Numbered from the stretch's first letter, positions 8,200 through 17,426 are shown. The stretch: 41,345 bases of DNA from Clostridia bacterium (GCA_017397545.1 JAFQIK010000042.1:1-41345), one strand, 5' to 3'. Numbers and translations are program-made. The notes: generated from the sequence alone by a model not told the origin.

Positions 8200-8731
8200 C
8201 TAAATTTATTTCAATATTTTCTTTCTTATATTCTTCTATTGTAAATAAATTTGCTTCTTTAAATCCAAATACACCTGCAATTATATTGCTAGGAACTGTA
8301 GCAATCTTTGTGTTATATCTAGTTACTTCATTATTATATATTCTTCTAGCCGCTTGAAGCTGACTTTCTATTTTTGATAAGTTTTTTTGTAAATTTAAAT
8401 ATTGCTCACTTGCTTTTAATTCTGGATAATTTTCTGCTACTGCTATTATTTTGTTCATATTATTATTTAATTTTTCTGCTTGTTGTAAATTAGTCTTTTT
8501 ATTGTTCATATATTCAGTTCTTAATTTTACAATTTTTTCAAATATATCTTTTTCGTGTTTTGAATATCCTTTTACACATTCTACTAAATTTGGAATCAAA
8601 TCAAATCTTTGATTTAAATAAACATCTATTCCAGATTCTGCTTGTTTAACTTTATTTCTCATTTTTACTAATGTATTATACATTGAAAAAACTATTAATA
8701 TTATAATTCCTATAACAATTCCTATAATCAT
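8192..8731 (-). CDS. lemA: LemA family protein
   Basis: LemA proteins have one N-terminal transmembrane helix and a long four-helix exterior domain. This 179-residue product begins with a hydrophobic helix (MIIGIVIGIIILIVFSMY), then the signature KMRNKVKQAESGIDVYLNQR, RFDLIPNLVECVKGY and ENYPELKASEQYLNLQ. It lies between a putative membrane-tethered XRE regulator and the DUF3137 gene. LemA has no fully established biochemical role in Firmicutes. Confidence 0.95.
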   Translation of the reverse strand: MIIGIVIGIIILIVFSMYNTLVKMRNKVKQAESGIDVYLNQRFDLIPNLVECVKGYSKHEKDIFEKIVKLRTEYMNNKKTNLQQAEKLNNNMNKIIAVAENYPELKASEQYLNLQKNLSKIESQLQAARRIYNNEVTRYNTKIATVPSNIIAGVFGFKEANLFTIEEYKKENIEINLGE

Positions 8732-8743
8732 TTAACATTCTCC

Positions 8744-9397
8744 TTAAAAATTATTCATCATTTCTAAAACTTGGTCTTTCATTTGGTCAAAATCTTGGTC
8801 TTCTGAATTCATATCTTTTTGCACATTATTTATCCATTCTTGTGCTTGATTGTACATCTCGTCAAAATTTTCTTCTTCTTTTTCTTTTTTTATATCATTT
8901 ATTTGTTCTGATATTTGATTTTTTAATTGTTCACTTTCTTTGTCAGCCTCTTCCATTCTATCCATTTGCTCTTCAATTGTTCCTGATATCATGTTTCCAA
9001 TATTTCCAGCTTGATTAGTTACTTCTTCAAAAACATCTTTTCCAAAATTAAAAATTTTAGAAAAAATAAATCCATAAACTGCAATTGCTCCAATAATAAA
9101 TACTGCAATTATTATTAATATAACTTTTAAAGTTGAATTATTTTGTGGTTTATCATTTATTGGCATATCTTCTATTTTTTCAACTTCATTATTAGTTATT
9201 TCTCCATCATTTGTTAATTCATCTACAGTTACTCCAAATATTTTGCTAAGCTCCACTAATTTATCCATTTCTGGAGTAGTTTGCCCAAGCTCCCATTTTG
9301 ATACAGTTTGTCTTGTTACATTTAACTCAAACCCTAATTCTTCTTGTGATAAACCTTTATGTTTTCTTAAATTTGTTAATTTTTCACCAAAATTCAT
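8744..9397 (-). CDS. XRE-family transcriptional regulator with membrane anchor
   Basis: The N-terminal 60 residues form a Cro/C1-type helix-turn-helix (LRKHKGLSQEELGFELNVTR then QTVSKWELGQTTPEMDKL). A short acidic linker leads to one hydrophobic helix at about residues 90-112, and the rest is a charged, probably coiled-coil exterior region rich in Glu, Lys and Gln. The gene heads the lemA group and ends 13 bases before lemA, so it may regulate that operon. Membrane tethering suggests it senses an envelope signal, which is inference. Confidence 0.88.
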   Translation of the reverse strand: MNFGEKLTNLRKHKGLSQEELGFELNVTRQTVSKWELGQTTPEMDKLVELSKIFGVTVDELTNDGEITNNEVEKIEDMPINDKPQNNSTLKVILIIIAVFIIGAIAVYGFIFSKIFNFGKDVFEEVTNQAGNIGNMISGTIEEQMDRMEEADKESEQLKNQISEQINDIKKEKEEENFDEMYNQAQEWINNVQKDMNSEDQDFDQMKDQVLEMMNNF

Positions 9398-9520
9398 TTT
9401 TTATCTCCCCTTTTTCACGAATTTCACAATTATATTTTAGCAAATCTATAAAAATTTTTCTACCAATTTAACTTTACATTTATGTTACAATTTGTCACTT
9501 TTATTTAACATTTTATTTTT

Positions 9521-9580
9521 TCCTTTTTAAGACGGACTCTTTTTAGCTTTTTGTCTAAAAAGAGTCCGTCTCAAAAAGGA
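9521..9580. terminator. Long perfect hairpin downstream of pgcA
   Basis: GACGGACTCTTTTTAG and CTAAAAAGAGTCCGTC (16 bp, 9531-9546 and 9555-9570) are perfect complements, extended outwards by TCCTTTTT/AAAAAGGA. It begins a few bases after the pgcA stop and probably ends or stabilises that transcript, though there is no strong U tract on the minus strand. Confidence 0.6.
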
Positions 9581-9583
9581 AAA

Positions 9584-11308
9584 TTATTTCATTAGTTCTT
9601 TCATTCCTTCAGTTAATTTTACTACTAACCTATTTGCATCTTCTAAACTTTCACCTTTTACTCCCATATAAAATTTTATTTTAGGTTCTGTTCCAGAAGG
9701 CCTTATACAACACCAAAAATCATTTTCTAATTCAATATATAATACATTAGATTTTGGTAAATCTCCTTTATATGTTCTTTCTTCTATACAGTCTATTATG
9801 CTATCATTTAAATAATCTCTAAATTTTAATACTTTATATTCTCCTACAAATTTTGGTGGATTATTTCTTATTTTCTCCATCATATATTTTATTTTTTGTG
9901 CTCCGTCTGCTCCTTCTAGAGTTATAGATGCTTGTTTTTCTTTATAATATCCAAACTCTTCATACAATTTAAGCATCTTATCCCATAATGTAAGTCCTTC
10001 TTTTTTATAAAATGTTGCTGCTTCTGTAAGCAACATTAGAGCTACTATCCCATCTTTATCTCTTACTTTTTTTCCAACTAAACTTCCATAGCTCTCTTCG
10101 TATGCCATTATAAATTCATACATATTATTTTCTTCAAATTCCTTTATCTTTGCTGCAATATTTTTAAAACCAGTCAGTACTTCAAATGTTGAAACACCAT
10201 TACTTTCACATATTCTATCCGTCATATTAGAAGATACTATCGTTTTTATTAGTGCTGATTTTTTCTTCAACAATCCTTTTTCTCTTTTTTGGTTAATTAT
10301 ATAATCTGCTATAATAACTCCTATCATATTTCCATTAAATAATATATACTCACCTGTTTTATCATCTTTTACATATAACCCTATTCTGTCTGCATCTGGG
10401 TCATTTGCAATTACAATATCTGCATCTACTTTTTTTGCAAGCTTTAATGCAAGTTTAAATGCTTCTGGATCTTCTGGATTAGGATACTCAATTGTTGGAA
10501 AACTTCCATCGCCTTCTGCTTGCTCGCTTACTACATGTACATTAGTAAATCCTAATTCTTCTAAAATTCTTGTAGCAAGTTTTTTTCCTGTTCCATGAAG
10601 TGGTGTATAAACAATTGTTATTTTTTTTTCTGTGTCTTTAAAAATCTTAGGATTTAATGAAAGAGTTTTAAGATATTCTATATATTTACTATCTATTTCT
10701 TCCCCTATTACATTATATAAACCTTTTTGTATTGCTACTTCTTCTGTGATTTGTTTTATCTCTAAATAACTTTTTACTTTGTTTACTTCCTTTGTTATTT
10801 GTTCATCTATTGGATAAGTTATTTGTGCTCCGTCCTCCCAATAAACTTTGTATCCATTATACTTAGGCGGATTGTGACTTGCAGTAATAACAACTCCTGA
10901 AATACAATTTAGTTCTCTTACTGCAAATGATAATTCTGGTGCAGGTCTTAAAGATTCAAATCTATATGTTTTTATTCCATTTGCATTTAATATTAAGCAT
11001 GCAAGTTTGCTGAATTCTTCAGACATAATTCTTGAATCATATGCAATTGCTACACCTCTATCTTGCCCCTTATTTTTTATTATATAATTTGCAAGTCCCT
11101 GCGTTGCTACTCCAACTGTATATTTGTTCATCCTATTAGTACCAGCACCTACAATTCCACGAAGTCCTGCTGTTCCAAATTCTAAATTTTTATAAAACCT
11201 ATCTTTTATTTCTTCTTTGTTATCTGCTATTTGTTTTAATTCTTCTTTTGTTTCATTATCAATTTCTGTGCTTTCTAACCATTCATTATATTTTTTTAAA
11301 TATTCCAT
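9584..11308 (-). CDS. pgcA: Phosphoglucomutase/phosphomannomutase (PgcA-type)
   Basis: Alpha-D-phosphohexomutase interconverting glucose-6-P and glucose-1-P. The 574-residue protein has the active-site phosphoserine loop TASHNPPKYNGYKVYW, the metal-binding NDPDADRIGL, the sugar-binding EESYGSLVG and the phosphate-binding RPSGTEPKIKFYMG near the C terminus. Together with the UDP-sugar pyrophosphorylase just upstream it could feed UDP-glucose to the UgtP-like glycolipid synthase at the start of the window. All CGG triplets in this gene (for example GAC-GGA) are out of frame. Confidence 0.95.
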   Translation of the reverse strand: MEYLKKYNEWLESTEIDNETKEELKQIADNKEEIKDRFYKNLEFGTAGLRGIVGAGTNRMNKYTVGVATQGLANYIIKNKGQDRGVAIAYDSRIMSEEFSKLACLILNANGIKTYRFESLRPAPELSFAVRELNCISGVVITASHNPPKYNGYKVYWEDGAQITYPIDEQITKEVNKVKSYLEIKQITEEVAIQKGLYNVIGEEIDSKYIEYLKTLSLNPKIFKDTEKKITIVYTPLHGTGKKLATRILEELGFTNVHVVSEQAEGDGSFPTIEYPNPEDPEAFKLALKLAKKVDADIVIANDPDADRIGLYVKDDKTGEYILFNGNMIGVIIADYIINQKREKGLLKKKSALIKTIVSSNMTDRICESNGVSTFEVLTGFKNIAAKIKEFEENNMYEFIMAYEESYGSLVGKKVRDKDGIVALMLLTEAATFYKKEGLTLWDKMLKLYEEFGYYKEKQASITLEGADGAQKIKYMMEKIRNNPPKFVGEYKVLKFRDYLNDSIIDCIEERTYKGDLPKSNVLYIELENDFWCCIRPSGTEPKIKFYMGVKGESLEDANRLVVKLTEGMKELMK

Positions 11309-11351
11309 AAATTACCTCCATATTTATTTTATATTTATTAAATTATAATTT

Positions 11352-11450
11352 CGCGGTGTGATGTGGGATGTGTGAGGTGTGCTTTTAGGGATATACTTCG
11401 TAGACTTTACCCTAATTTCACACTTCCCACCTCTCACTTCACACTTCCAT
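11352..11450. repeat. Family B repeat, full copy in reverse orientation
   Basis: Starts GCGGTGTGATGTGGGATGTG and ends CTCTCACTTCACACTTCCAT. It is the reverse complement of the 4394-4490 element with few differences. Confidence 0.8.
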
Positions 11451-11470
11451 ACAAATTACACTTAACCTAA

Positions 11471-12719
11471 CTAATCCAATCCATAATATTTATTATACAA
11501 TTCCACTGATGTCTCTGCGCTGTCTACTCCTTCTTTTCCTTTTACAGGTGCAAATTCTTCTTCTCTTTTTACTCTAAAAATTAGCATATCTTCTAATTTA
11601 TTAAATGCATCAAATATAAAGCTTTCAAATTTATAAGCATTTGGCTCTTCTGGTTTTATAATATTTCCATTTTCGTCTAAATATGTTGCCTTTTTAAATG
11701 CACTATGATATGGAAGTTTTTGATTTCCTATAATTTCTAGTCCTCTAATATTAAACATATTACAATTTATATGAGATTCTCCATAAACTAAATTATTATT
11801 TTTATCTAGCTCATTTGCCATCTCTTCTGTTATTTCTGTATATTCTACTACACTTGGCTTTCCATTTTTTTTGCAAAATACTCCTACTTTTTCTTCTGGA
11901 TTACTTTTTACTAAAGACTTTCCAGATTCTAAAACACCACACTCTTTAGAAATTCCTATTAATATTTCATCTACCATTTTTGCAAGAGGATTATCTATAG
12001 GTCCTATAAAAATCCATTCAATTCCTTTCTGCTTCATATCTTTAACAACATTATTTTTAAACATTGCTTCAAAAATACCACCATGTCCATCTGCAGCTTC
12101 TTTAATTATTCCTTCTTCATTTAAAAGGATTTTTCCTTCGGTATCAACCATTGGAAGTTCTCCTTGCATAAAGAATTTAACGGCTTCTTTTGGATAATTA
12201 AAATAATTATTTTTTTCAAAAAATTCTACTGTTTCATTATTATTTTCTCTACTTGTCATTATATACCATGGTATAACTACATTATATTTTTCTTTTGCAT
12301 TTTTTAAATTATCACATAATATTTCAAATAAAGATTTAGGCTTTGGTTTTACATTTAATATATATGTTCCTTTTGGGCCATTATGTCCGAAGCCTTGTAC
12401 CTTGCCCACCTGCCATTGTAACTACTGCCAGCTTGCCTTTTTTTATTTCTTCTTCTCCTATTTTTAAATACTTTTCTTTTTCTTCTTCTGATATTTTTTC
12501 TTTTTCTATATATTTAATAGGTTCTATTTTTTCTGTTCCTAGTTCTATTTCTTTTTTTGTTTCTAAATATAATTTATTTATTAATTCAAAATCTATATTT
12601 GTAATTTGGTTTAATAAATATTCTTTTTTTGAATTATCTAATTTTTTGTAATTTTTTAATAAATGTGTTTGATTATATTTTTCTAATATATTTTTAGCTT
12701 GATTATATTTTTCTTCCAA
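11471..12719 (-). CDS. UTP-dependent sugar-1-phosphate uridylyltransferase (UDPGP/UAP1 family), read through a CGGA +1 recoding site
   Basis: Forms a UDP-sugar (UDP-GlcNAc, UDP-GalNAc or UDP-glucose) from UTP and sugar-1-phosphate. The amino part up to 12390 has a helical N-terminal domain then AVVTMAGGQGTRL. The CGGA at 12386-12389 follows, and skipping its C gives GHNGPKGTY, completing the nucleotide-binding loop AGGxGTRLGxxxPKG. Zero-frame reading stops after two more codons (CGG ACA TAA). Downstream are EAADGHGGIFEAM, FIGPIDNPLAKM and NAYKFESFIFDAF, all typical of UAP1-like enzymes. The repaired length is about 415 residues. The break falling exactly on an invariant glycine argues for decoding as Gly rather than decay. 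Confidence 0.88.
12386..12389 (-). other. CGGA recoding site in UDP-sugar pyrophosphorylase
   Basis: In-frame CGG following CTT. Skipping the C yields the invariant glycine of GTRLG. The zero frame reaches TAA two codons later. Confidence 0.88.
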
Positions 12720-12861
12720 AATATTATCTCTCCTTTCAATATTTTTTCATTATTATATTATATCAATTTGTTTTGTTAGTCAATAAATTGTATTTTGTAT
12801 TATTAATTCAATTTTATAATTTCTTTTAGCAAAATCATTGTTTTTATTTTAACCTCAAATT

Positions 12862-13012
12862 TCAAATTGGATAATATAATGTTTTAGCGTTCACCCCCAA
12901 CTGCGTAATAGGCTGTAACACAAAACCTGCAAGCGGATTTGATTTTGTGTAACAGCCTATAACTTGTCGGTCCCCACAGCGTTCACTTTAAAACATATAT
13001 TATCCAATTTGA
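12862..13012. repeat. Nested inverted-repeat element with internal insertion
   Basis: Outer arms CAAATTGGATAATATAATG and its near complement ATATATTATCCAATTTG enclose an inner hairpin ATAGGCTGTAACACAAAA/TTTTGTGTAACAGCCTAT (12908-12925 and 12943-12960). The octamer GCGTTCAC occurs on both sides of the inner part (12887-12894 and 12979-12986) but only once in the shorter relative at 18627-18681, so the 84-bp inner part looks inserted with an 8-bp target duplication. Confidence 0.7.
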
Positions 13013-13099
13013 ATTTCGATGATACAACATAGCTTTTCAATACTATATATTGGTTTAATGAAATTAATATAATAATTAAATCAAATTTCTAAATTCAAA

Positions 13100-13274
13100 A
13101 ATTATTATAATTAAAAAATCTGAATTGACGAATGCGAGCGGAGTGTTTGTATAAATTCTTAAAGGAAATCAATTGAGGAAGCGGGAACCGAGAGGCTCAA
13201 TTGATTTACTTTTAGAATTTATAAAACACGCAGATGAAGCCGAGGAAACCGAAGATTTTTAATTATAATAATTG
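13100..13274. repeat. 175-bp element with terminal inverted repeats, copy 1
   Basis: Bounded by AATTATTATAATTAAAAAAT and its complement ATTTTTAATTATAATAATT. The interior carries GACGAATGCGAGCGGAGTGT, GAGGAAGCGGGAACCGAGAG and GAAGCCGAGGAAACCGAAGA. Two further copies are at 18696-18872 (reversed) and 22124-22297. No coding capacity is visible. Either a MITE-like element or a repeated structured RNA. Confidence 0.85.
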
Positions 13275-13370
13275 AATAAATTTAACTTTTAATAAATTAC
13301 TAATTTTAATTAATAAAAAAGCCAAAATATTAATTTTATATTTCTAAATTAATATTTTGACCTATACATT

Positions 13371-13889
13371 TTAATTTACAACTCTTTTTTTATAATCCTC
13401 AAAAATCTCTTCTACTTTATGAATCCCAGAAGTATTTATAATAAATTCATGTTCATCTAATATTTCTCTTATATTGTCATCAAATTCTGTTACTTCGTAA
13501 CAATTTATAATTGTTATTTTTTTATTGTTTATTTTTGCAGTATATTTTTCAAAAAATATATTTAATATATTATTTACTTCATTTATGTATTTTTCACTTC
13601 CACTTATTAATAAATTAATCTCTTTATTATTTTCTATTATGTTTTTTAAAATTTTTTCAATATTAGAATATTTTTTTAATCTACTACTTTTCCAATTTAT
13701 ATTTAAAATTTTTTCTTTATCCTCTTTATTAATTATTAAATTATTTAATACATTAGTTATATTATTATTTAAATTATGTTCAAAAAATGTTTCTATTTTT
13801 ATTTCATGGTTTATTTTATCCTTTATATAAGGTAACATCATTGTTACCAAATGCATACTACTTACATAAAAACCACATACTTTTTTCAT
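13371..13889 (-). CDS. Protein of unknown function
   Basis: I do not recognise this 172-residue protein. It opens MKKVCGFYVSSMHLVTMMLP and has no signal peptide or clear membrane helix. It is rich in Asn, Ile, Lys and Glu and looks alpha/beta, with a central ISGSEKYINEVNNIL stretch and a C-terminal EFIINTSGIHKVEEIF segment. It stands alone between two repeat-rich gaps, divergent from spoIIR. The neighbourhood of sporulation genes suggests but does not show a sporulation link. Confidence 0.7.
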   Translation of the reverse strand: MKKVCGFYVSSMHLVTMMLPYIKDKINHEIKIETFFEHNLNNNITNVLNNLIINKEDKEKILNINWKSSRLKKYSNIEKILKNIIENNKEINLLISGSEKYINEVNNILNIFFEKYTAKINNKKITIINCYEVTEFDDNIREILDEHEFIINTSGIHKVEEIFEDYKKRVVN

Positions 13890-14087
13890 TTTATTAATTC
13901 CCCCATCTTTTGTATTTCCCTAAGTTTTTCTACTGGTAAATTTTACCATTTTATTTTATAAATGTCAATATTAATCGTATTATTAAATTCGACATTTATA
14001 CAATGTATATTTTTAAAAATTTGGTTAATACTTTTTTTAAAGAGATTTATTAACAATTTTTATACAAATTTCTATTGGAGGTTTAAT

Positions 14088-14741
14088 ATGAAAAATATTT
14101 TACTTAATTCTAAAATTAAACGTTTTATTTTAATTATATTCTTATTATTTATTTATTGTATGATATGTGCATTTTCATATGTAAATGCTGTATCTAATAA
14201 CATACAAAATAGTGTATTTAGATTACACGTAATTGCAAATAGTGATTCTCACGAAGATCAAAATTTGAAATATATTGTAAGAGATAAAGTATTAGAATAT
14301 ATAAATACAATTTCAGATTCTAGCTCTTCTAAAGAAGATGTTATTTCTTTAGCAAATAAAAATATAAATGAAATTCAAAAAATAGCTGAAAATACTATAC
14401 ACGAAAATGGTTATAATTATTCAGTAAACCTTAGTATTGGTAATTTTGCATTTCCTACAAAATCTTATGGAGATATAACTTTTCCTGCTGGATTTTATGA
14501 TGCCTTAAAAATAGAAATTGGTAAAGCTGAAGGCCAAAATTGGTGGTGTGTAATGTTTCCTCCTTTGTGTTTTGTAGATGTAACAAGCGGTATAGTTCCA
14601 GAAGAATCTAAAGAAAATATAAAAGAAAATTTGTCCATTGAAGAATACAAGCTTTTATCTGATACTTCTGATGATATAAGTTTTAAATTTAAAATAGTTG
14701 AAATGTTTCAAAATATTAGTATAAGGTTAGCACAATCTTAA
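14088..14741 (+). CDS. spoIIR: Stage II sporulation protein R
   Basis: SpoIIR is secreted from the forespore and triggers SpoIIGA-dependent processing of pro-sigma-E in the mother cell. The 217-residue product has an N-terminal membrane/signal segment at about residues 14-33 followed by the family signature FRLHVIANSDSHEDQNLKY and later NWWCVMFPPLCFVD. I chose the ATG at 14088 because TTGGAGG sits upstream. The longer in-frame opening from 13962 adds a low-complexity hydrophobic stretch without a binding site. Confidence 0.93.
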   Translation: MKNILLNSKIKRFILIIFLLFIYCMICAFSYVNAVSNNIQNSVFRLHVIANSDSHEDQNLKYIVRDKVLEYINTISDSSSSKEDVISLANKNINEIQKIAENTIHENGYNYSVNLSIGNFAFPTKSYGDITFPAGFYDALKIEIGKAEGQNWWCVMFPPLCFVDVTSGIVPEESKENIKENLSIEEYKLLSDTSDDISFKFKIVEMFQNISIRLAQS

Positions 14742-14796
14742 CAAAATCCTAAAAAGCATTGTAAAACTTGCAATTGTATGATATATTTTTTAATAG

Positions 14797-14820
14797 TTAG
14801 AGTGTAATATTACACTCTAA
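14797..14820. terminator. Perfect 24-bp palindrome between spoIIR and murA
   Basis: TTAGAGTGTAATATTACACT followed by CTAA is self-complementary and followed by a short T-rich tract. It may terminate spoIIR or be an operator for murA; the sequence alone does not decide. Confidence 0.5.
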
Positions 14821-14870
14821 TTTATATTGCAATTAAATTAGAAATAAACGCTAATATTAAGGGGGATTAT

Positions 14871-16130
14871 ATGGAAAAATTAGTTATTAATGGGGGAACT
14901 CCTTTAAAAGGAGAAGTTACTATTAGTGGTGCTAAAAATTCTGCTGTAGCAATTTTACCTGCTACTTTGTTAATTGATGGTACTTGCATAATTAATAATT
15001 TACCTAATATTGTAGATGTTAAACTTTCTTGCGAAATTCTAGAAGGTTTAGGCGCTAAAATTAAATGGCTAGATAAAAATAGTATAGAAATTGATACTAG
15101 AAATATAACAAATACTATTGCCCCCATAGATTTAACAAGAAAATTTAGAGCTTCTTATTATTTAATTGGTTCTATGCTTGGTAGAAAAAAAGAAATTGAA
15201 GTTGGTCTTCCAGGTGGTTGCAATTTAGGTGCAAGACCTATTGACCAACATATTAAAGCATTTGAAGCATTAGGCGCAGAAGTTGATATTACAGGTGGAA
15301 ATGTACGTGCAACTGCAAAAAAACTTGTTGGAACTAATATATATATGGATATAGTTTCTGTTGGAGCAACTATTAATGCAATGCTTGCAAGTGTACTTGC
15401 TGAAGGTACTACAATAATAGATAATGCTGCAAAAGAACCTCATATTGTTGATATCGCAAATTTCTTAAATACAATGGGAGCAGATATTCGTGGTGCTGGA
15501 ACAGATATGATTAAAGTAAATGGTGTAAAATCTTTAAAAGGTGGTCAAACTTATAGTGTTGTTCCAGACCAAATAGAAGCAGGTACTTTTATGCTCGCAG
15601 CTATTGCTTCTAAAGGTGATTTAACAATAAAAAATTGTATAACTAAGCATTTGGAATGTATTACTGCTAAAATTTTAGAAATTGGCGGAAATGTGGATAT
15701 GAATGGAGATAAATTAAGAGTGTGGTATGAAAAAAGACCTACAAAAGCTACTATAAAAACACTTCCTTATCCAGGGTTCCCAACAGATTTACAACCTCAA
15801 ATGGGTGTAGTTTTATCTATTGCAGAAGGAACTAGTATAATAAATGAAAGCATTTGGGAATCTAGATTTCAATATACAAACGAGCTTAATAAAATGGGAG
15901 CTCAAATAACAGCCCAAGGTAAATCTGCAATATTTGAAGGAGTAGAAAAACTTTATGGTGCTTCTGTATATTCATCAGATTTACGTGCTGGTGCCGCATT
16001 AATAATTGCTGGTATAGCAGCAGAAGGAACAACCGAAATCTATAATTTAGAACATATTGACAGAGGCTATGAAAATATAGAAGAAAAATTTAGAAACATA
16101 GGTGCAGACATCGAAAGAGTCACAGAATAA
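14871..16130 (+). CDS. murA: UDP-N-acetylglucosamine 1-carboxyvinyltransferase
   Basis: First committed step of peptidoglycan synthesis: enolpyruvyl transfer from PEP to UDP-GlcNAc. The 419-residue protein has the usual length, the opening INGGTPLKGEVTISGAKNSA with the PEP-contacting Lys-Asn pair, and the catalytic cysteine in LPGGCNLGARPIDQHI, the fosfomycin target. The C-terminal DLRAGAALIIAGIAAEG motif is also present. GGGGG at the ribosome binding site is strong. A CGG in this gene lies across GGC-GGA and is out of frame. It is followed by walJ with a 20-base gap. Confidence 0.97.
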   Translation: MEKLVINGGTPLKGEVTISGAKNSAVAILPATLLIDGTCIINNLPNIVDVKLSCEILEGLGAKIKWLDKNSIEIDTRNITNTIAPIDLTRKFRASYYLIGSMLGRKKEIEVGLPGGCNLGARPIDQHIKAFEALGAEVDITGGNVRATAKKLVGTNIYMDIVSVGATINAMLASVLAEGTTIIDNAAKEPHIVDIANFLNTMGADIRGAGTDMIKVNGVKSLKGGQTYSVVPDQIEAGTFMLAAIASKGDLTIKNCITKHLECITAKILEIGGNVDMNGDKLRVWYEKRPTKATIKTLPYPGFPTDLQPQMGVVLSIAEGTSIINESIWESRFQYTNELNKMGAQITAQGKSAIFEGVEKLYGASVYSSDLRAGAALIIAGIAAEGTTEIYNLEHIDRGYENIEEKFRNIGADIERVTE

Positions 16131-16153
16131 AATATAATCAAAGGATGAAAAAA

Positions 16154-16934
16154 ATGTTAAAATACTGTAGTTTATATAGTGGAAGTAGTGGAAATAGCTT
16201 TTTTGTACAGTCTGATAACACAAATTTATTAATAGATGCAGGAGTTAGTTCTAAAAAAATAATATCTGCCCTTCGGAGAATTTAATATATCTGGAAATGA
16301 AATCTCTGCAATTCTTGTTACACATGAACACATAGACCATACAAAAAGTTTAGCTACTTTATCTAATAAATATAATATACCAATATACGCAAATAAAAAA
16401 ACTTGGAAAGCATTAGACAATATATCCAGTAAAATATCACAAGAAAATAAAAAATATTTTAATATATCAGAAAATTTTGAAATTGGAGATTTTAAAATTT
16501 TTACTTTTTCAATTCCACATGATGCAGCGGACCCTTGTGGTTTTAATATTTATTATAATAATAAAAAAATAAGTATTGCAACAGATATAGGTCATATGTC
16601 TGAAGAATTACTAAGCCATTTAAAGAATAGTACATCCATACTATTAGAATCTAATTATGATCCAGAAATATTAAAATATTCGTCTTATCCATATATATTA
16701 AAACAAAGAATTTCTGGAGATAATGGGCATTTATCTAATTTGATGGCTGGTAAAACTTTAGCAAATCTTTATAATTCTGGTTTAAAAGATGCTTTACTTG
16801 TACACTTAAGTAAAGAAAGTAACTTTCCTGAATTAGCTTATGAAACTGTTTATAACGAAATTTCAAACTGTAAAGATTTTTGTTTAAATGTAGCACCGAG
16901 AGACAACCCAAGTAAGTTATTTGAAGTAATTTAA
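16154..16934 (+). CDS. walJ: WalJ/YycJ-type metallo-beta-lactamase-fold hydrolase, read through a CGGA +1 recoding site
   Basis: Metal-dependent phosphodiesterase-type MBL protein linked in Firmicutes to cell-wall and DNA maintenance. The start at 16154 has AAGGATG upstream and gives CSLYSGSSGNSFFV, the family opening. The in-frame CGG at 16274 follows GCC CTT. Skipping the C gives GEFNISGNEISAILVTHEHI then DHTKS, with the zinc-binding HxHxDH. Zero-frame reading ends after CGG AGA ATT TAA. Later motifs include FSIPHDAADPCGFN, ATDIGHM and ESNYDPEIL. The repaired length is about 259 residues, which is right for YycJ. Without recoding no part of the protein would hold a complete active site. Confidence 0.9.
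16274..16277 (+). other. CGGA recoding site in walJ
   Basis: In-frame CGG exactly 40 codons after the ATG. The zero frame stops three codons later, and the +1 frame continues the MBL domain. Confidence 0.9.
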
Positions 16935-16945
16935 ATTTTTAATTT

Positions 16946-16972
16946 GTAGGGGGCGCACTCCTGGGCGCCCCG
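16946..16972. repeat. Family A single hairpin
   Basis: GTAGGGGGCGCACTCCTGGG followed by CGCCCCG, a single-hairpin member of the GTAGGGG family. A close relative lies at 37981-38007. Confidence 0.75.
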
Positions 16973-17002
16973 CTTTTTAAAAAAATAATAAATTTGTTAA
17001 GA

Positions 17003-17038
17003 AAAAAGGATATTCCCTAAACAGAATATCCTTTTTAT
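17003..17038. terminator. Terminator downstream of walJ
   Basis: AAAAAGGATATTC and GAATATCCTTTTT form a 13-bp stem around CCTAAACA with an A tract before and a T tract after, functional in either direction. Confidence 0.85.
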
Positions 17039-17040
17039 TA

Positions 17041-17345
17041 GAAATAAAACTTTCTAGAAAAAAATCTATGGGGGCTGCAGGGAAAGGAAGATAAAAACTA
17101 TTTATAATGGGCGCTTTTTATAAATAGCCTCATTTTTCGTCCCTGCAAGATAAAAAACTATTTTTGTGTTCTATTAATAAACAGATTTTTATTTTGCCTA
17201 GTAGACAACTTTGTTTTTAAAAAATATCTGCTTTTACTATTCACTTATTCTTTTTAATATCCTCTTTGTGAAAATTTTTACGATAATTTTTCTGACAGTA
17301 AAAAATATAAGAAAAAATAATAAGATTTTAAAAATCATTGTTTCA
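17041..17345. other. Gene-free stretch with a possible structured RNA
   Basis: About 300 bases without an ORF. CTGCAGGGA near 17077 can pair with TCCCTGCA near 17142, and CTATTTATA with TATAAATAG inside it; ACAGATTTTTATTTT and AAAATATCTGC-type arms follow. GC-containing paired blocks in an AT desert suggest a non-coding RNA or a 3' structure of spmB, but I cannot match it to a named family. Confidence 0.35.
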
Positions 17346-17426
17346 CCTTAAAATGTAATTGAATTAAATTTTTTGATATAAATTATTTTTAGTATAATAT
17401 TATAATACTTTATTTACCAAAAAATG

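Noticed and set aside
13962..14087. Upstream start for spoIIR
   Set aside because: No ribosome binding site and no family similarity before residue 43; TTGGAGG supports 14088.
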